From positions 164,354-228,353 of the forward strand of contig JAVYTR010000002.1 of the NCBI GenBank assembly GCA_038728585.1: a DNA stretch of 64,000 bases, in the 5' to 3' direction. A program made the position numbers and the translations under genes. Source of the stretch: Conexivisphaerales archaeon (GTDB lineage: Archaea; Thermoproteota; Nitrososphaeria; Conexivisphaerales; DTJL01). Below, one piece after another: positions 18,782-27,640 of this stretch. Every line of letters begins with the position of its first letter. The stretch's first letter is position 1. The notes beneath the pieces were generated by a model. The model ran no database searches, was not told the origin of the DNA, and saw only the letters and a list, made by a program, of their open reading frames with translations.

Positions 18782-19210
18782 TGGTATCTTCTTACTTATT
18801 CTAAAAAGCTCTGGGACAATATCCTTCTGGTGAAGATACCTTCCGCAGTAAGTGCAAAGTAGAACTGCAGGCTTCCTTGAAACTACAGTGAATTCTGGTA
18901 AAGCTGGTTCCTTTGGCTGAGAAGTGACGCAGTTAGGGTTGGGGCAGCTTAGGATGTTTCTGAGAGTTGCTGGCAGGTCAGGTTCGAACCTCTCTTTGGT
19001 GTTGTCGTGCAGGATACTGATTTCAGCATCAGGATGAAGCAACGCAAGCTTGGCCGAGAGGTTCTCATCCATTTCAAGCCTCCTAACTTCTATGCTCAAT
19101 CTTTCTCCTTCTCTGGTCAGCTTCACTTCTTTTGCGCTCTGAATCAGCAGCTCAACAAGTCGAGAAACGTCTGAAAGGCTGCAAGTCAGGACGAAGTCGC
19201 CTCTAACCAT
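18776..19210 (-). CDS. pyrI: Aspartate carbamoyltransferase regulatory chain
   Basis: The 144-residue chain has the zinc domain of PyrI: the Cys pair CPNPNC (about 106-111) and CTYC near the C-terminus, which bind the zinc that joins regulatory to catalytic subunits. The N-terminal allosteric half appears diverged. It starts 9 bases after the pyrB stop on the same strand, so the two form an operon and likely a holoenzyme. The order pyrB-pyrI is usual in archaea. The N-terminal nucleotide site cannot be judged by eye. Confidence 0.85.
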   Translation of the reverse strand: MVRGDFVLTCSLSDVSRLVELLIQSAKEVKLTREGERLSIEVRRLEMDENLSAKLALLHPDAEISILHDNTKERFEPDLPATLRNILSCPNPNCVTSQPKEPALPEFTVVSRKPAVLLCTYCGRYLHQKDIVPELFRISKKIPS

Positions 19211-19219
19211 CTTTCTTTC

Positions 19220-20146
19220 TCACTCCACTATCAGACTGAGTAAGGCCATTCTCACTGGTAATCCTAGGGCAGCCTGTTGAAAGTATCTTGCATGAGGTGT
19301 GTAGTCTACTTCCAGAGGTATCTCATCTATCCTGGGCAGATGATGCATCACTATCATAGATTCCCTGGCTCTTCCGAGCATTCTTCCTGAAACGAAGTAG
19401 CTTCCCTTCACCCTCTCGTATTCAGCTGGGTCGTTCATTCTTTCCTTCTGCAACCTTGTTACATAAAGCACATCTACCTCAGGTATAACTTCTTCAACCC
19501 TGTCGGTTTCGATGAAATCCATTCCTTTTCCCCTGAGGTAATCCTTGACCTCTTCCTTTGCTTTGAGTTCTGAAGGGCTGACAAGGTAGAGCTTCACATC
19601 TCTGTAGTGAGTCAGGCCAAGGCAGAGTGAGGAAGCCGACCTGGTGTGTTTTAAGTCTCCGAGTATAGCTATCTTTACCCCATCAATTCTGCCAAATTCG
19701 TTTCTTATGGTGTAAAGGTCAGTCAATGTCTGAGTGGGGTGATGCTGCGTACCATCTCCTGCATTGATGACAGGCACAGAGGCTATCTCTGCAGCAAGCT
19801 TCGCTGCCCCCTCAATCTTATGCCTGAGCAGTATCACATTACCGTAGCTGTCAGCCATACGAACAGTATCTGCAAGTGATTCTCCTGTTACCACTCTCGA
19901 GTATGATGGGTCTGCGAACCCTGTAACTCCTCCACCAAGTCTCAGCATTGCTGCCTCAAAACTGAGCCTTGTCCTAGTGCTGGGCTCAAAGAAGAGTGTA
20001 ACTAGTATCTTGCCCTGTAGGGTTTGAAGACCTGTCTTGACATGACTCTTCATTGAATCTGCAACTTCGAATATATAATCAAGTTCAGACCTAGTGAAAT
20101 CTGTTATGGCTATGAAGTCTCTGCCTTTCAGGTTTGGCGAGCTCAT
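19220..20146 (-). CDS. pyrB: Aspartate carbamoyltransferase catalytic chain
   Basis: The 308-residue enzyme condenses carbamoyl phosphate with aspartate in pyrimidine synthesis. The carbamoyl-phosphate motif FFEPSTRTRLSFE lies near residues 52-64, HPTQTLTDLYTI near 136-147, and YVTRLQKER with HHLPR in the C-terminal aspartate domain. Length is normal. It is followed directly by pyrI. The deacetylase gene upstream on the same strand ends 44 bases before its start. Confidence 0.95.
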   Translation of the reverse strand: MSSPNLKGRDFIAITDFTRSELDYIFEVADSMKSHVKTGLQTLQGKILVTLFFEPSTRTRLSFEAAMLRLGGGVTGFADPSYSRVVTGESLADTVRMADSYGNVILLRHKIEGAAKLAAEIASVPVINAGDGTQHHPTQTLTDLYTIRNEFGRIDGVKIAILGDLKHTRSASSLCLGLTHYRDVKLYLVSPSELKAKEEVKDYLRGKGMDFIETDRVEEVIPEVDVLYVTRLQKERMNDPAEYERVKGSYFVSGRMLGRARESMIVMHHLPRIDEIPLEVDYTPHARYFQQAALGLPVRMALLSLIVE

Positions 20147-20190
20147 GACATGACAACCCAGCTACTTCTTATCTTTCTCTTCTGGCCTGC

Positions 20191-21075
20191 TCAGTCCTTC
20201 CATCTTGCTGCTAGCTCGTCCATCCTGCAGAACCATACGTCGTTCTTCTGCATGATGTACTGTATAGTCTGTTCGAGCAGCATGATCCTGTGTGCTCTTC
20301 CTATGCTTTCAGGATGAAGAACCAATGCGAAGAAGCCGTTCGGTTCGTTCTCATACGCATAATCAAAATCCATCCTCCAGATTTCGAAGACTTTTGATGG
20401 GTTGTCGAGCTTGGGGTAGAATGTAGAGACACCGAGGAAGTATGCCAGGTCATCCTCAATCAGCTCGTTCACAGGTATGTTGAGTAGGTTCACTTCCTTG
20501 CCGAATTCAGGAGGCCTGTCTGTGTGGTATACATCTCCATCTCTGACCTTTGTAACCCTGAAATCATACGGCCCCATATGCTGGGAGATGTACTTGAAAC
20601 CAAGGTCGATCATTATGCTGATCGTTCTTGAAGTTATTTCGTTAGCCTGTGGTATCTCAAAAGGTACCCTGTAGCCTACAGGTCTTTTACCTGTAGCCCT
20701 TTCTATCGCTTCTATTCCCTTAACGAAAGATTCTCTTTCTGCGTTTTCATCGAGAGAGGCAGGGCATTCATGGAAGTAACCATGATGCGCTATTTCGTGA
20801 CCTCTCTTTGACAGGTCTCTGACCATCTCCGGATAAGTATCTGCAATCACTCCAGGCGTGAAGAAAGTTGCTTTGATGCCATACTTGTCGAGCAACTTTG
20901 CTATTCTAGGGATGCCTGTTACTACCCCGAACTCCCCACGCGAGAAGTTGATCGGCCCGTAGTTTCCAGGTCCCAGCAGTCCTACTGCTCTCATCCTCAG
21001 CATTATCGACCATGCATCCAGGTCGAAAGATACACATACCGCAAGTCTTTTTCCTTCAGGAAGGATTATGGCCAT
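20191..21075 (-). CDS. Polysaccharide-deacetylase-family protein, PuuE-like
   Basis: The 294-residue NodB-fold protein has CVSFDLDAW (about 13-21) with the catalytic and metal Asp, and HEIAHHGYFHECP (about 97-109) giving the His-X3-His metal pair. It has the full-length features of the cytosolic allantoinase PuuE and related amide hydrolases, including RGEFG near residue 46, rather than secreted sugar deacetylases; no signal peptide is seen. In this purine-degrading neighbourhood an allantoinase or similar amidase role is attractive but inferred. Confidence 0.75.
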   Translation of the reverse strand: MAIILPEGKRLAVCVSFDLDAWSIMLRMRAVGLLGPGNYGPINFSRGEFGVVTGIPRIAKLLDKYGIKATFFTPGVIADTYPEMVRDLSKRGHEIAHHGYFHECPASLDENAERESFVKGIEAIERATGKRPVGYRVPFEIPQANEITSRTISIMIDLGFKYISQHMGPYDFRVTKVRDGDVYHTDRPPEFGKEVNLLNIPVNELIEDDLAYFLGVSTFYPKLDNPSKVFEIWRMDFDYAYENEPNGFFALVLHPESIGRAHRIMLLEQTIQYIMQKNDVWFCRMDELAARWKD

Positions 21076-21162
21076 GAACGGCTTTCTACCTAAATATGCT
21101 TTAAGTCTTTCTTTACCCTAGTTCTTGTTCTTCTGTAGCCTTTTGCTCGTATGCTTCTGAAT

Positions 21163-23472
21163 TTATTCTGACCTTAGGATAAAAGGAAGAAAAGGTGTCG
21201 AATTGAACTTCAAATTCGGGTTCTGATGAAGCGTGGCTCTTCTTATGGCGTTGGCGATAGCAGCTGAGGGTCCAACTATACCACTCTCCCCTATTCCCTT
21301 TATACCAAGAGGGTTGAGGTTTGTTGGGGAGTCGAGGTGTTTTATATCAAAGTTTGGAACTTCCTTGGCTGTTGGGATGAGATACTCCATGAATGAATTC
21401 GTCAGCAACTGTCCCTCTTCAGAGTATTGAAGTCCTTCGAAGAGGAAGCTGGCTATACCCTGAGTGATACCTCCATGAAGCTGACCTTCGACTATGTCAG
21501 GGTTTATCATCACTCCGCTGTCCTCTATGTCTGTGTAGTTCAGTATTCTGACTGCAGATGTTTCCTTATCGATTGAGACAAGGACCAGATGTAGACCTCC
21601 AGAAACTGTCAATCCTTCAGGCTCGTACACAGAGGTTGCTTCTAGAGGCGCTGGAATAGCTACAGCCTCATACGCTATCTTGGCCAATTGCTTCAGCGTA
21701 ATCGACCTCGAAGGATCGTCTTTATGCTTAACCATCCCTTCTTCAAAGACTAGCGAATGTATAGGCACGTCGTAGAACTTCGAAGCAACGAGAAGCATCT
21801 GAGCCTTGAGCTGCTCTACGCATCTATACAGTGCTCCGGCGCCTACCACTGCGCTTCTGCTCCCCCACGTGCCATAGCCGTAAGGTGTTGCTAGAGTGTC
21901 TCCATGTCTGACTTCTACTTCTTCTGGAGAGATGCCCAGCAGGTCTGCGCAGACTTGACTGAGTGTTGTTTCAAGCCCCTGACCGTGCGGAGAGAGAGCT
22001 GTTAAGACCTCGACCATGCCATCAGGAAGTATACGAACGGTCATTGATTCGTAACCCTTGTGCCTTGCACCTGAGGCTGCCTGAATGAAGGAAGGGCCTA
22101 TTCCCGCAGATTCAAATCCAAAGGCTATACCAACACTGAGAATTTCATCTGGTCGTTCAGACCTTGATTGGCTTAGACTCTTCAGGATATTCTCGGCCTC
22201 CTTGAGCATAGAAACATAATCACCCGTATCTATGACCCTGCCTGTAGCTGTTCTGTACGGAAAAGACTTGGCTACGTTTATCTTCCTTATCGTTATCGAG
22301 TCTAACCCCAGCCTTATTGCAGCCTCGTCTACGAGCCTCTCCAGGACGAAAGCTGCCTGCTGCTGACCGAAACCCCTGTAAGCTCCTACCGGAGTTTTAT
22401 TGGTTGCAACACAGTCCAGCCTTATAGCTACATTCTCTATCATGTATGGGCCTGTCATGTTAAGCAGGGTAAGATAGGGCGGACCCAAGCTCATAGGCCC
22501 ATAAGAACCTACATCAGCTATTATGTGGTCTCTCAGAGCAAGTATCTGTCCTTCCTTGGAAACAGCTATTTCTGCATAATGAATCTGGTCACCTGAATGG
22601 ACTGTCGATGTGAAGTCTTCGCTCCTTGTTGCTGTCCATTTCACCCTTCTACCCAGCTTCTTCGCAGCGTAGCTGACAAGCACTTCTTCCCTGTAGAGGT
22701 CTTGCTTGTTTCCGAAGCCCCCACCGACATCAGGAGCTATAACTCTGATTTTGCTCTCAGGATGATTCAGCGTTTCTGCAAGCAGAGTCCTGACAAAATG
22801 CGGCCACTGAGTTGAAGAATAAACGGTCAGCTGAGATGATGACCTTTCGTAGTCAGCTATCGCGCCTCTAGGCTCCATCGCTGCACCATACTGTCTCGTA
22901 ATGCTGAAAGTTTCAGATATTATAGCATCAGCATCCGCGAAGGCTGACTCAACATCACCTCTCTTCAACTCGGTGCTGTAAACTACGTTGCTTTCCAGCT
23001 TTTGATGAATAGTCTGGTTTGCATTCATAGCCTTTATTGCATCTGTCAAAGGCTCCTCTGGCTCATAGCTGATTGCTATCTGCTCAAGGATGTCGTAAAG
23101 CTGGTAGGCGTCGCCTTCTATGACTATTGCTGCCAAAGGCTCACCGACAAAGTTTGTCTTACCTATCGCAAGAGCCTTCCACGGTAGTTTCTTGCAGCCT
23201 GATGGAGCCGAAATCAAAGGAATCTCACGGGTATCTCTATCTATATCTTCGCCTGATATGCAGAGGAGCACCCTCGGGTCTTCTCTGATAGACGAAAAAT
23301 CGACTTTGAAACCTGCCTTTGCATATTGGCTCCTTAAGATGCCGAGCAGTAGAGGCCTCTTATCGTTTATATCATCAACATACCTTGTCTCCCCTAACAA
23401 TACTCTAAGGTCTTCCTTTCTCCTTATTCTCTTTCCTATGTATCTCCATGAACTGTTTGCCAATAACTTCAC
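21163..23472 (-). CDS. Molybdenum hydroxylase large subunit (xanthine dehydrogenase / CoxL family)
   Basis: The 769-residue protein is the molybdopterin subunit of a xanthine-dehydrogenase-type enzyme. Near the N-terminus is GKRIRRKEDLRVLLGETRY; further on are GGGFGNKQDLYREE, AYRGFGQQQAAF in the Mo-cofactor region, and the C-terminal GIKGIGESG with the active-site Glu. Such enzymes also need a 2Fe-2S subunit and an FAD subunit, and neither is in the window. It starts at GTG with a TACTTAAAAG box 24-33 bases upstream. Neighbouring deaminases suggest a purine or other N-heterocycle as substrate; this is inference. Confidence 0.88.
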   Translation of the reverse strand: MKLLANSSWRYIGKRIRRKEDLRVLLGETRYVDDINDKRPLLLGILRSQYAKAGFKVDFSSIREDPRVLLCISGEDIDRDTREIPLISAPSGCKKLPWKALAIGKTNFVGEPLAAIVIEGDAYQLYDILEQIAISYEPEEPLTDAIKAMNANQTIHQKLESNVVYSTELKRGDVESAFADADAIISETFSITRQYGAAMEPRGAIADYERSSSQLTVYSSTQWPHFVRTLLAETLNHPESKIRVIAPDVGGGFGNKQDLYREEVLVSYAAKKLGRRVKWTATRSEDFTSTVHSGDQIHYAEIAVSKEGQILALRDHIIADVGSYGPMSLGPPYLTLLNMTGPYMIENVAIRLDCVATNKTPVGAYRGFGQQQAAFVLERLVDEAAIRLGLDSITIRKINVAKSFPYRTATGRVIDTGDYVSMLKEAENILKSLSQSRSERPDEILSVGIAFGFESAGIGPSFIQAASGARHKGYESMTVRILPDGMVEVLTALSPHGQGLETTLSQVCADLLGISPEEVEVRHGDTLATPYGYGTWGSRSAVVGAGALYRCVEQLKAQMLLVASKFYDVPIHSLVFEEGMVKHKDDPSRSITLKQLAKIAYEAVAIPAPLEATSVYEPEGLTVSGGLHLVLVSIDKETSAVRILNYTDIEDSGVMINPDIVEGQLHGGITQGIASFLFEGLQYSEEGQLLTNSFMEYLIPTAKEVPNFDIKHLDSPTNLNPLGIKGIGESGIVGPSAAIANAIRRATLHQNPNLKFNSTPFLPFILRSE

Positions 23473-23495
23473 ATCGGTGCAAAACTGTTTTTCTT

Positions 23496-24911
23496 TTAAG
23501 TATTATGCGTATTCAGCCTGATGCCACTTCTATCGAGCAGTTCCACAGCTGCCTTTGCCGCTTCTTCGATTATCATAGGTTCGTCAAGAGTCAGAACCTT
23601 CCTTCTCTTCATTATCACCCTCCCATCGACTATCAGAGTATCCACATCGCTTCCTGATGATGTGTAGACCAGAGTGGATACGGGGTCGAAAGAAGGTGTG
23701 CTGTGCTCGTTGTTGATATCTATTATTGCTATGTCAGCCCTCTTACCCACTTCCAGAGACCCGACCTCCTTCTGCAGACCTAAAGCAGAGGCGCCGTTCA
23801 CTGTGGCCATCTCCAATACCTTCATAGCATGCAGTATCGTAGGATTCAGCAATCTAGCCTTCTGAATAAGCGAAGCAAGCTTCATCTCTCTGATCATATC
23901 GTATGTGTTGTTACTTGGAGCTCCATCACAACCAAGAGAAACGTTCACTCCTGCATCCATCATCTCTGGAACCCTTGCTATTCCTGATGCCAGCTTTGAG
24001 TTTGAGGAGGGACAATGGGAGACACTGCTGCCAGTCTTCGCCAAGAGAGAAATTTCTTCATCTGTAGCCCATACCATGTGTGCAAAGACTGTTTTACTGC
24101 CAAGTATACCGCAATTCTTCATGTGCATTACAGGTAGAACCCCGTAGTTGCTGAGTGAATACTTCGAATCGTCAACCACCTCATTCAGATGCATCGTTAT
24201 CCCTGTCCCCAGCTCTGATGCAACGCTGGAAACCTCTCTGAGAAGGTTCGGACTTACTGCTCCAAGAGACCTGGCTGCAAGCCATACCCTGATCCTTCCA
24301 GAATCTCTACCTTCCCAGAGGCTGTGAAGCTGTCTTGCCTCCTTGAGACATTCATCCTTGTCTTCAACCATCCCTGGATGCATTATGTTGGATGCTGATG
24401 CATAGCCAGTGCCGTCCATCACCATCTTTGACAGTATTCCTCTCATCCCGGAAGCCTCCAGCAGTTCTGCTATGGCGAAGTTTCCATACCTTGTATGCAG
24501 CCCAGATTCGAGAAAGGTCGAAGTGCCGCTCTTGATCATCTCGAGCATGCAAAGCGCAGAGCTTATCAGCCCTTCTCTTGGTGTGTAGTTTCCCTGAAGA
24601 GGCCAGACCCTTCTGTACAGCCATTCTACCAACGATAGGTCGTCTGCAACACCCCTCAGCAGAGCCTGTGCAAGGTGAATGTGAGTGTCTATGAAACCGG
24701 GAACAGCTATCATCCCTTTTGCATCGATCTTGATATCTGGACTGAACTGAACCTTTACTTCGTCTTTCTTACCAAGCCCAGTGATGACACCATCATCGAC
24801 CGCTATGCTACCATCTTTGATAATCCTTCTTTGACCATCCATCGTTATTATGACCGCATGCTCTATGAGCAGCTTTCGCCTTTTTGGTAATTCCTTCGCA
24901 AATTTGACCAA
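23496..24911 (-). CDS. Amidohydrolase, MTA/SAH deaminase or guanine-deaminase type
   Basis: The 471-residue member of the TrzN/AtzA/MtaD group shows GFIDTHIHLAQALLRG (about 57-72), YTPREG, the HLNEVVDDSKYS metal-ligand region, and GCDGAPSNNTYDMIREM near residues 325-341. Characterised relatives deaminate 5'-methylthioadenosine, S-adenosylhomocysteine, guanine or 8-oxoguanine. The start is a TTG. It lies between the Mo hydroxylase and adenine deaminase on the same strand, fitting nucleobase degradation. Confidence 0.8.
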   Translation of the reverse strand: MVKFAKELPKRRKLLIEHAVIITMDGQRRIIKDGSIAVDDGVITGLGKKDEVKVQFSPDIKIDAKGMIAVPGFIDTHIHLAQALLRGVADDLSLVEWLYRRVWPLQGNYTPREGLISSALCMLEMIKSGTSTFLESGLHTRYGNFAIAELLEASGMRGILSKMVMDGTGYASASNIMHPGMVEDKDECLKEARQLHSLWEGRDSGRIRVWLAARSLGAVSPNLLREVSSVASELGTGITMHLNEVVDDSKYSLSNYGVLPVMHMKNCGILGSKTVFAHMVWATDEEISLLAKTGSSVSHCPSSNSKLASGIARVPEMMDAGVNVSLGCDGAPSNNTYDMIREMKLASLIQKARLLNPTILHAMKVLEMATVNGASALGLQKEVGSLEVGKRADIAIIDINNEHSTPSFDPVSTLVYTSSGSDVDTLIVDGRVIMKRRKVLTLDEPMIIEEAAKAAVELLDRSGIRLNTHNT

Positions 24912-25012
24912 AGCCAGACACGCAGCTGACTTGTATGGCAGTCTGTCTTAAAAACTGATGTTAATAGATCAGTCATGTATTTATTTTATCGCTTTTATTC
25001 AGAGCAAGTCTG

Positions 25013-26782
25013 CTAAGCCTCTGCTACGAACGGATAGACAAAGCTCTGTTCGTCTACGTCGAATATGCCTTTGTCTGTTATTCTTGCATGAGGTATGACT
25101 GAGAGAGTGAGCAGACAGGGCAATGGCATATAAGGATGGTCAAGCACACCCATCTTTTCGAAGGCTGCCCTTAGATTTCTCATCTCGGCTGCAACAATTG
25201 CCAAAGGCATTTCTGACATAAGGCCAGCTACTGGCAGCTTGATATGCGCAAGTACATTTCCATCAAGCACAGCTGAAAGTCCCCCTTGGCTCTCGATAAC
25301 CAAGTTGGCAGCTCTGACCATATCTTGAATGTCTGTACCCACAACGATCAGGTTGTGAGCGTCATGTGCTATTGTTGAAGCTATTGCACCTCTCCTTATC
25401 AGGTTTCTGGCAAAGCCAAAAGACCTTGAAGAGCTTTTTCCATGCCTCTCAAACACAAAGACGAGGGCGACTTCGCCAAGTTCAGGCTGACCATGCTTCA
25501 CCCTCAGTCTTGCCCTGTTCAGCTTTGTCAGAGCTATATCAAGGAAATTGCTCTCTTCTGCCCTTGAATATCTGGTAAAATCAATGGCGTTTACAGTCAC
25601 TTCTCCATCTCTTATCCCAAAATCTATCTTCATGTCATCCATGCTGACCTTTTTTACTTTTACAGTGCTGAGAGCCTTCTCATTGAATCGTCTTTCTTCA
25701 ATGTTTATGACAAGCCTTCCAGATTCAGCAACGAGTTTACCTGAGGATATAACCTTTTGTACCCTGAAATTCTCAAAATCGTCCACAAGAAGAATATCAG
25801 CAGTCTTGCCAGGAGCGATCGCCCCAAGGTCATATGCTCTCATATGCTGGGCAGGTCTTATCGTCACGCTCCTTATGGCCTCTACAGGGTCCATTCCTGC
25901 CTTTATGAAAGACCTGACTATGTAGTCCAGATGCCCCCACCTTACGAGGTTGTCTGGCATGACATCATCTGTACAGAATATCAGGTTCCAAGGTTTGGGC
26001 AGCTTCTCTATGGCAGATACGAACTTGCTGGTGTCAAGAAGATAGGGCCCTCTCAGCTTTACGTACATGCCCAGCCTCATCTTTTCCAGGGTTGTTTCTA
26101 CAGTGAAGTTCTCGTGGTCGGCCTCAGCTCCAGAGGTTATGTAAGCGTTCAGCTCTGCTCCAGAGAGAAGGGGTGAATGACCATCGATCACCGCATTTCT
26201 TTTTCTCCCGATCTCAAGTATCTGCATCATCTTTGAAGAACCTGCTAGAACAGCAGGAAAGTCCATTACTTCGCCTAGTCCGCAGATCCCTTCCCACTGC
26301 AACATCTCTTCTATATCAGAAGGAGAAAGCTCTGCTCCTGCGGTGACAGCCTTTGATTCTGGTACGCATGTTGGTGCAAAGAACATAAGCTTCATCGGAA
26401 GGCCTTTTGCGTTTTCTACCATCATCCTGACTCCTTCTTTGCCGAGCACGTTTGCAATCTCGTGAGGGTCTGCAAACGCGGTTGTAGTACCATGGGGAAG
26501 CACTGCTTCGGCAAAACGATAAGGTGTTACCATACTGCTTTCTACATGAAGATGAGTATCTATGAACCCAGGAATGGCTATCATCCCCTTTGCATCGATC
26601 ACTTTTTCTGCCCTGCGTTTTGTAGCGTTTTCATCGACAATAACTATTTTTTCGCCATAGATTCCTATAGAAGTTGGATAGACCTCACCTGTGTAGACGT
26701 TCAGCAGTCTGCAGTTTGTGAGCAAAAGGGAAAGTTCCCTTCTGCCTATGCTCGCGTCTATGAAATCAGATAGGGCTGACAT
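25013..26782 (-). CDS. ade: Adenine deaminase
   Basis: The 589-residue enzyme converts adenine to hypoxanthine plus ammonia. It has the Ade signature GFIDTHLHVESSM, the HGTTTAFADPHEIANVLG segment, a metal-binding TDD in CTDDVMPDNLV, and the C-terminal region TIAHDAHNLIVVG typical of this family. I chose the ATG at 26782: a TATA-like GATTTAAGA at 26805-26813 sits about 25 bases upstream, whereas the GTG seven codons earlier would fall within the promoter. Xanthine dehydrogenase-like and deaminase genes follow on the same strand. Confidence 0.93.
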   Translation of the reverse strand: MSALSDFIDASIGRRELSLLLTNCRLLNVYTGEVYPTSIGIYGEKIVIVDENATKRRAEKVIDAKGMIAIPGFIDTHLHVESSMVTPYRFAEAVLPHGTTTAFADPHEIANVLGKEGVRMMVENAKGLPMKLMFFAPTCVPESKAVTAGAELSPSDIEEMLQWEGICGLGEVMDFPAVLAGSSKMMQILEIGRKRNAVIDGHSPLLSGAELNAYITSGAEADHENFTVETTLEKMRLGMYVKLRGPYLLDTSKFVSAIEKLPKPWNLIFCTDDVMPDNLVRWGHLDYIVRSFIKAGMDPVEAIRSVTIRPAQHMRAYDLGAIAPGKTADILLVDDFENFRVQKVISSGKLVAESGRLVINIEERRFNEKALSTVKVKKVSMDDMKIDFGIRDGEVTVNAIDFTRYSRAEESNFLDIALTKLNRARLRVKHGQPELGEVALVFVFERHGKSSSRSFGFARNLIRRGAIASTIAHDAHNLIVVGTDIQDMVRAANLVIESQGGLSAVLDGNVLAHIKLPVAGLMSEMPLAIVAAEMRNLRAAFEKMGVLDHPYMPLPCLLTLSVIPHARITDKGIFDVDEQSFVYPFVAEA

Positions 26783-26804
26783 TAACCTCGGATGGAAAAA
26801 CACA

Positions 26805-26813
26805 GATTTAAGA
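26805..26813 (-). promoter_or_regulatory. TATA-like box of ade
   Basis: On the minus strand TCTTAAATC lies 23-31 bases before the ATG at 26782, the usual archaeal spacing for a leaderless transcript. Confidence 0.5.
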
Positions 26814-27012
26814 TTTGCTGTAGCTATGGTGATATTTGCCAGCTGACACCTAGCTGTTTGATAGCTTTAGGTTTACCAAGTTATTTAAAGGAAATGGAGG
26901 AATCAGAAAACTGCTCTCCTTTTCTTGCTTGCTTTTACAATCAAACTTCACTTTCCAAATGGTCCCTCTTCGCCATGTTATAGCAGACCCTCATGCGTAG
27001 CTACTGCTTTGC

Positions 27013-27021
27013 GTATATATC
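27013..27021 (+). promoter_or_regulatory. TATA-like box of the 33-residue basic protein gene
   Basis: GTATATATC centres about 34 bases before the ATG at 27051. A GGTGAG ribosome-binding-like sequence at 27041-27046 lies four bases ahead of the same ATG. Confidence 0.5.
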
Positions 27022-27050
27022 TAAACCCATCAGACATCAAGGTGAGCGGA

Positions 27051-27152
27051 ATGCACAACGAAGACAAGCTGCTGGAATATGTGGAGAGAAAGAAGAAAGG
27101 AAGACGAAGAAGGAGGGGTCCTTACAGAAAGTCGGCCCCTGTGAAGGGTTGA
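27051..27152 (+). CDS. Very small, highly basic protein (33 residues)
   Basis: The reading frame begins MHNEDKLLEYVERKKKG and continues with five consecutive Arg, then a Pro/Lys/Arg/Ser tail. It has an acidic N-terminal third and a strongly cationic C-terminal half, suggesting nucleic-acid or ribosome binding. Support for a real gene: a TATA-like box, a GGTGAG ribosome-binding site at proper spacing, an ATG, and a TGA followed by a tandem repeat with stops in all frames. Family not recognised. It is too small for many automatic callers. Confidence 0.6.
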   Translation: MHNEDKLLEYVERKKKGRRRRRGPYRKSAPVKG

Positions 27153-27175
27153 CTTAACTTAACTTAGCTTAACTT
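27150..27175. repeat. Five-base tandem repeat at a stop codon (CTTAA-type)
   Basis: Directly after the TGA of the 33-residue gene come four near-identical five-base units (CTTAA, CTTAA, CTTAG, CTTAA) and a partial unit. Because the period is not a multiple of three, the repeat supplies TAA or TAG in every frame. Confidence 0.7.
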
Positions 27176-27222
27176 CTTGGCATGGCCTTACATTTATGGC
27201 TGCCTGCTGCTAAGGTCGTGGC

Positions 27223-27636
27223 ATGAAGGATTTCAGAATCAGACTGAAGGTAGCATGGTCTGAGACTGATGCAGCTAGGGTAGTGCATTTTTCAAACTAT
27301 TTCAGGTACTTTGAACGTGCAGAGCTTGAATTCTATGACAGGCTGGGGTTCAATTATGCAAAGACTCTGAAGAGTTCTACCCTCTGGTATCCCAGGGTTG
27401 AAGCGCACTGCAGATACATCTCTCCGTGTGAATTCAACGACGAACTCGAGGTTGTGATGACACTCGGAGAAATGAAGGAAAAGAGTATCAGATACAACAT
27501 GAAAGTAAACAACCTGACGACCCAAAAGCAGGCAGCTGAAGGTTACGTGACAATAGTTGCTGTTGACCAGAAGCTAGGAAAAGCCGTTCCTCTTCCTGCA
27601 GAATTCGCTAGGGCCATTTCGGACTATTTCTCCTAG
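27223..27636 (+). CDS. Acyl-CoA thioesterase, 4-hydroxybenzoyl-CoA thioesterase family
   Basis: The 137-residue hotdog-fold protein has the family signature TDAARVVHFSNYFRYFERAE (about 16-35), corresponding to the Asp/Gly-x-x-x-x-x-N-Y-x-x-Y-F-E region of 4HBT enzymes and YbgC. It hydrolyses an acyl- or aroyl-CoA thioester; given the aromatic-acid genes 7-10 kb downstream an aromatic CoA is possible, but only as inference. It converges on the FAD oxidase gene four bases away. Confidence 0.85.
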   Translation: MKDFRIRLKVAWSETDAARVVHFSNYFRYFERAELEFYDRLGFNYAKTLKSSTLWYPRVEAHCRYISPCEFNDELEVVMTLGEMKEKSIRYNMKVNNLTTQKQAAEGYVTIVAVDQKLGKAVPLPAEFARAISDYFS

Positions 27637-27640
27637 CTTT

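Noticed and set aside
18985..19000. GGTTCGAACC sequence resembling a tRNA T-loop
   Set aside because: It is within pyrI coding sequence and has no flanking tRNA arms.
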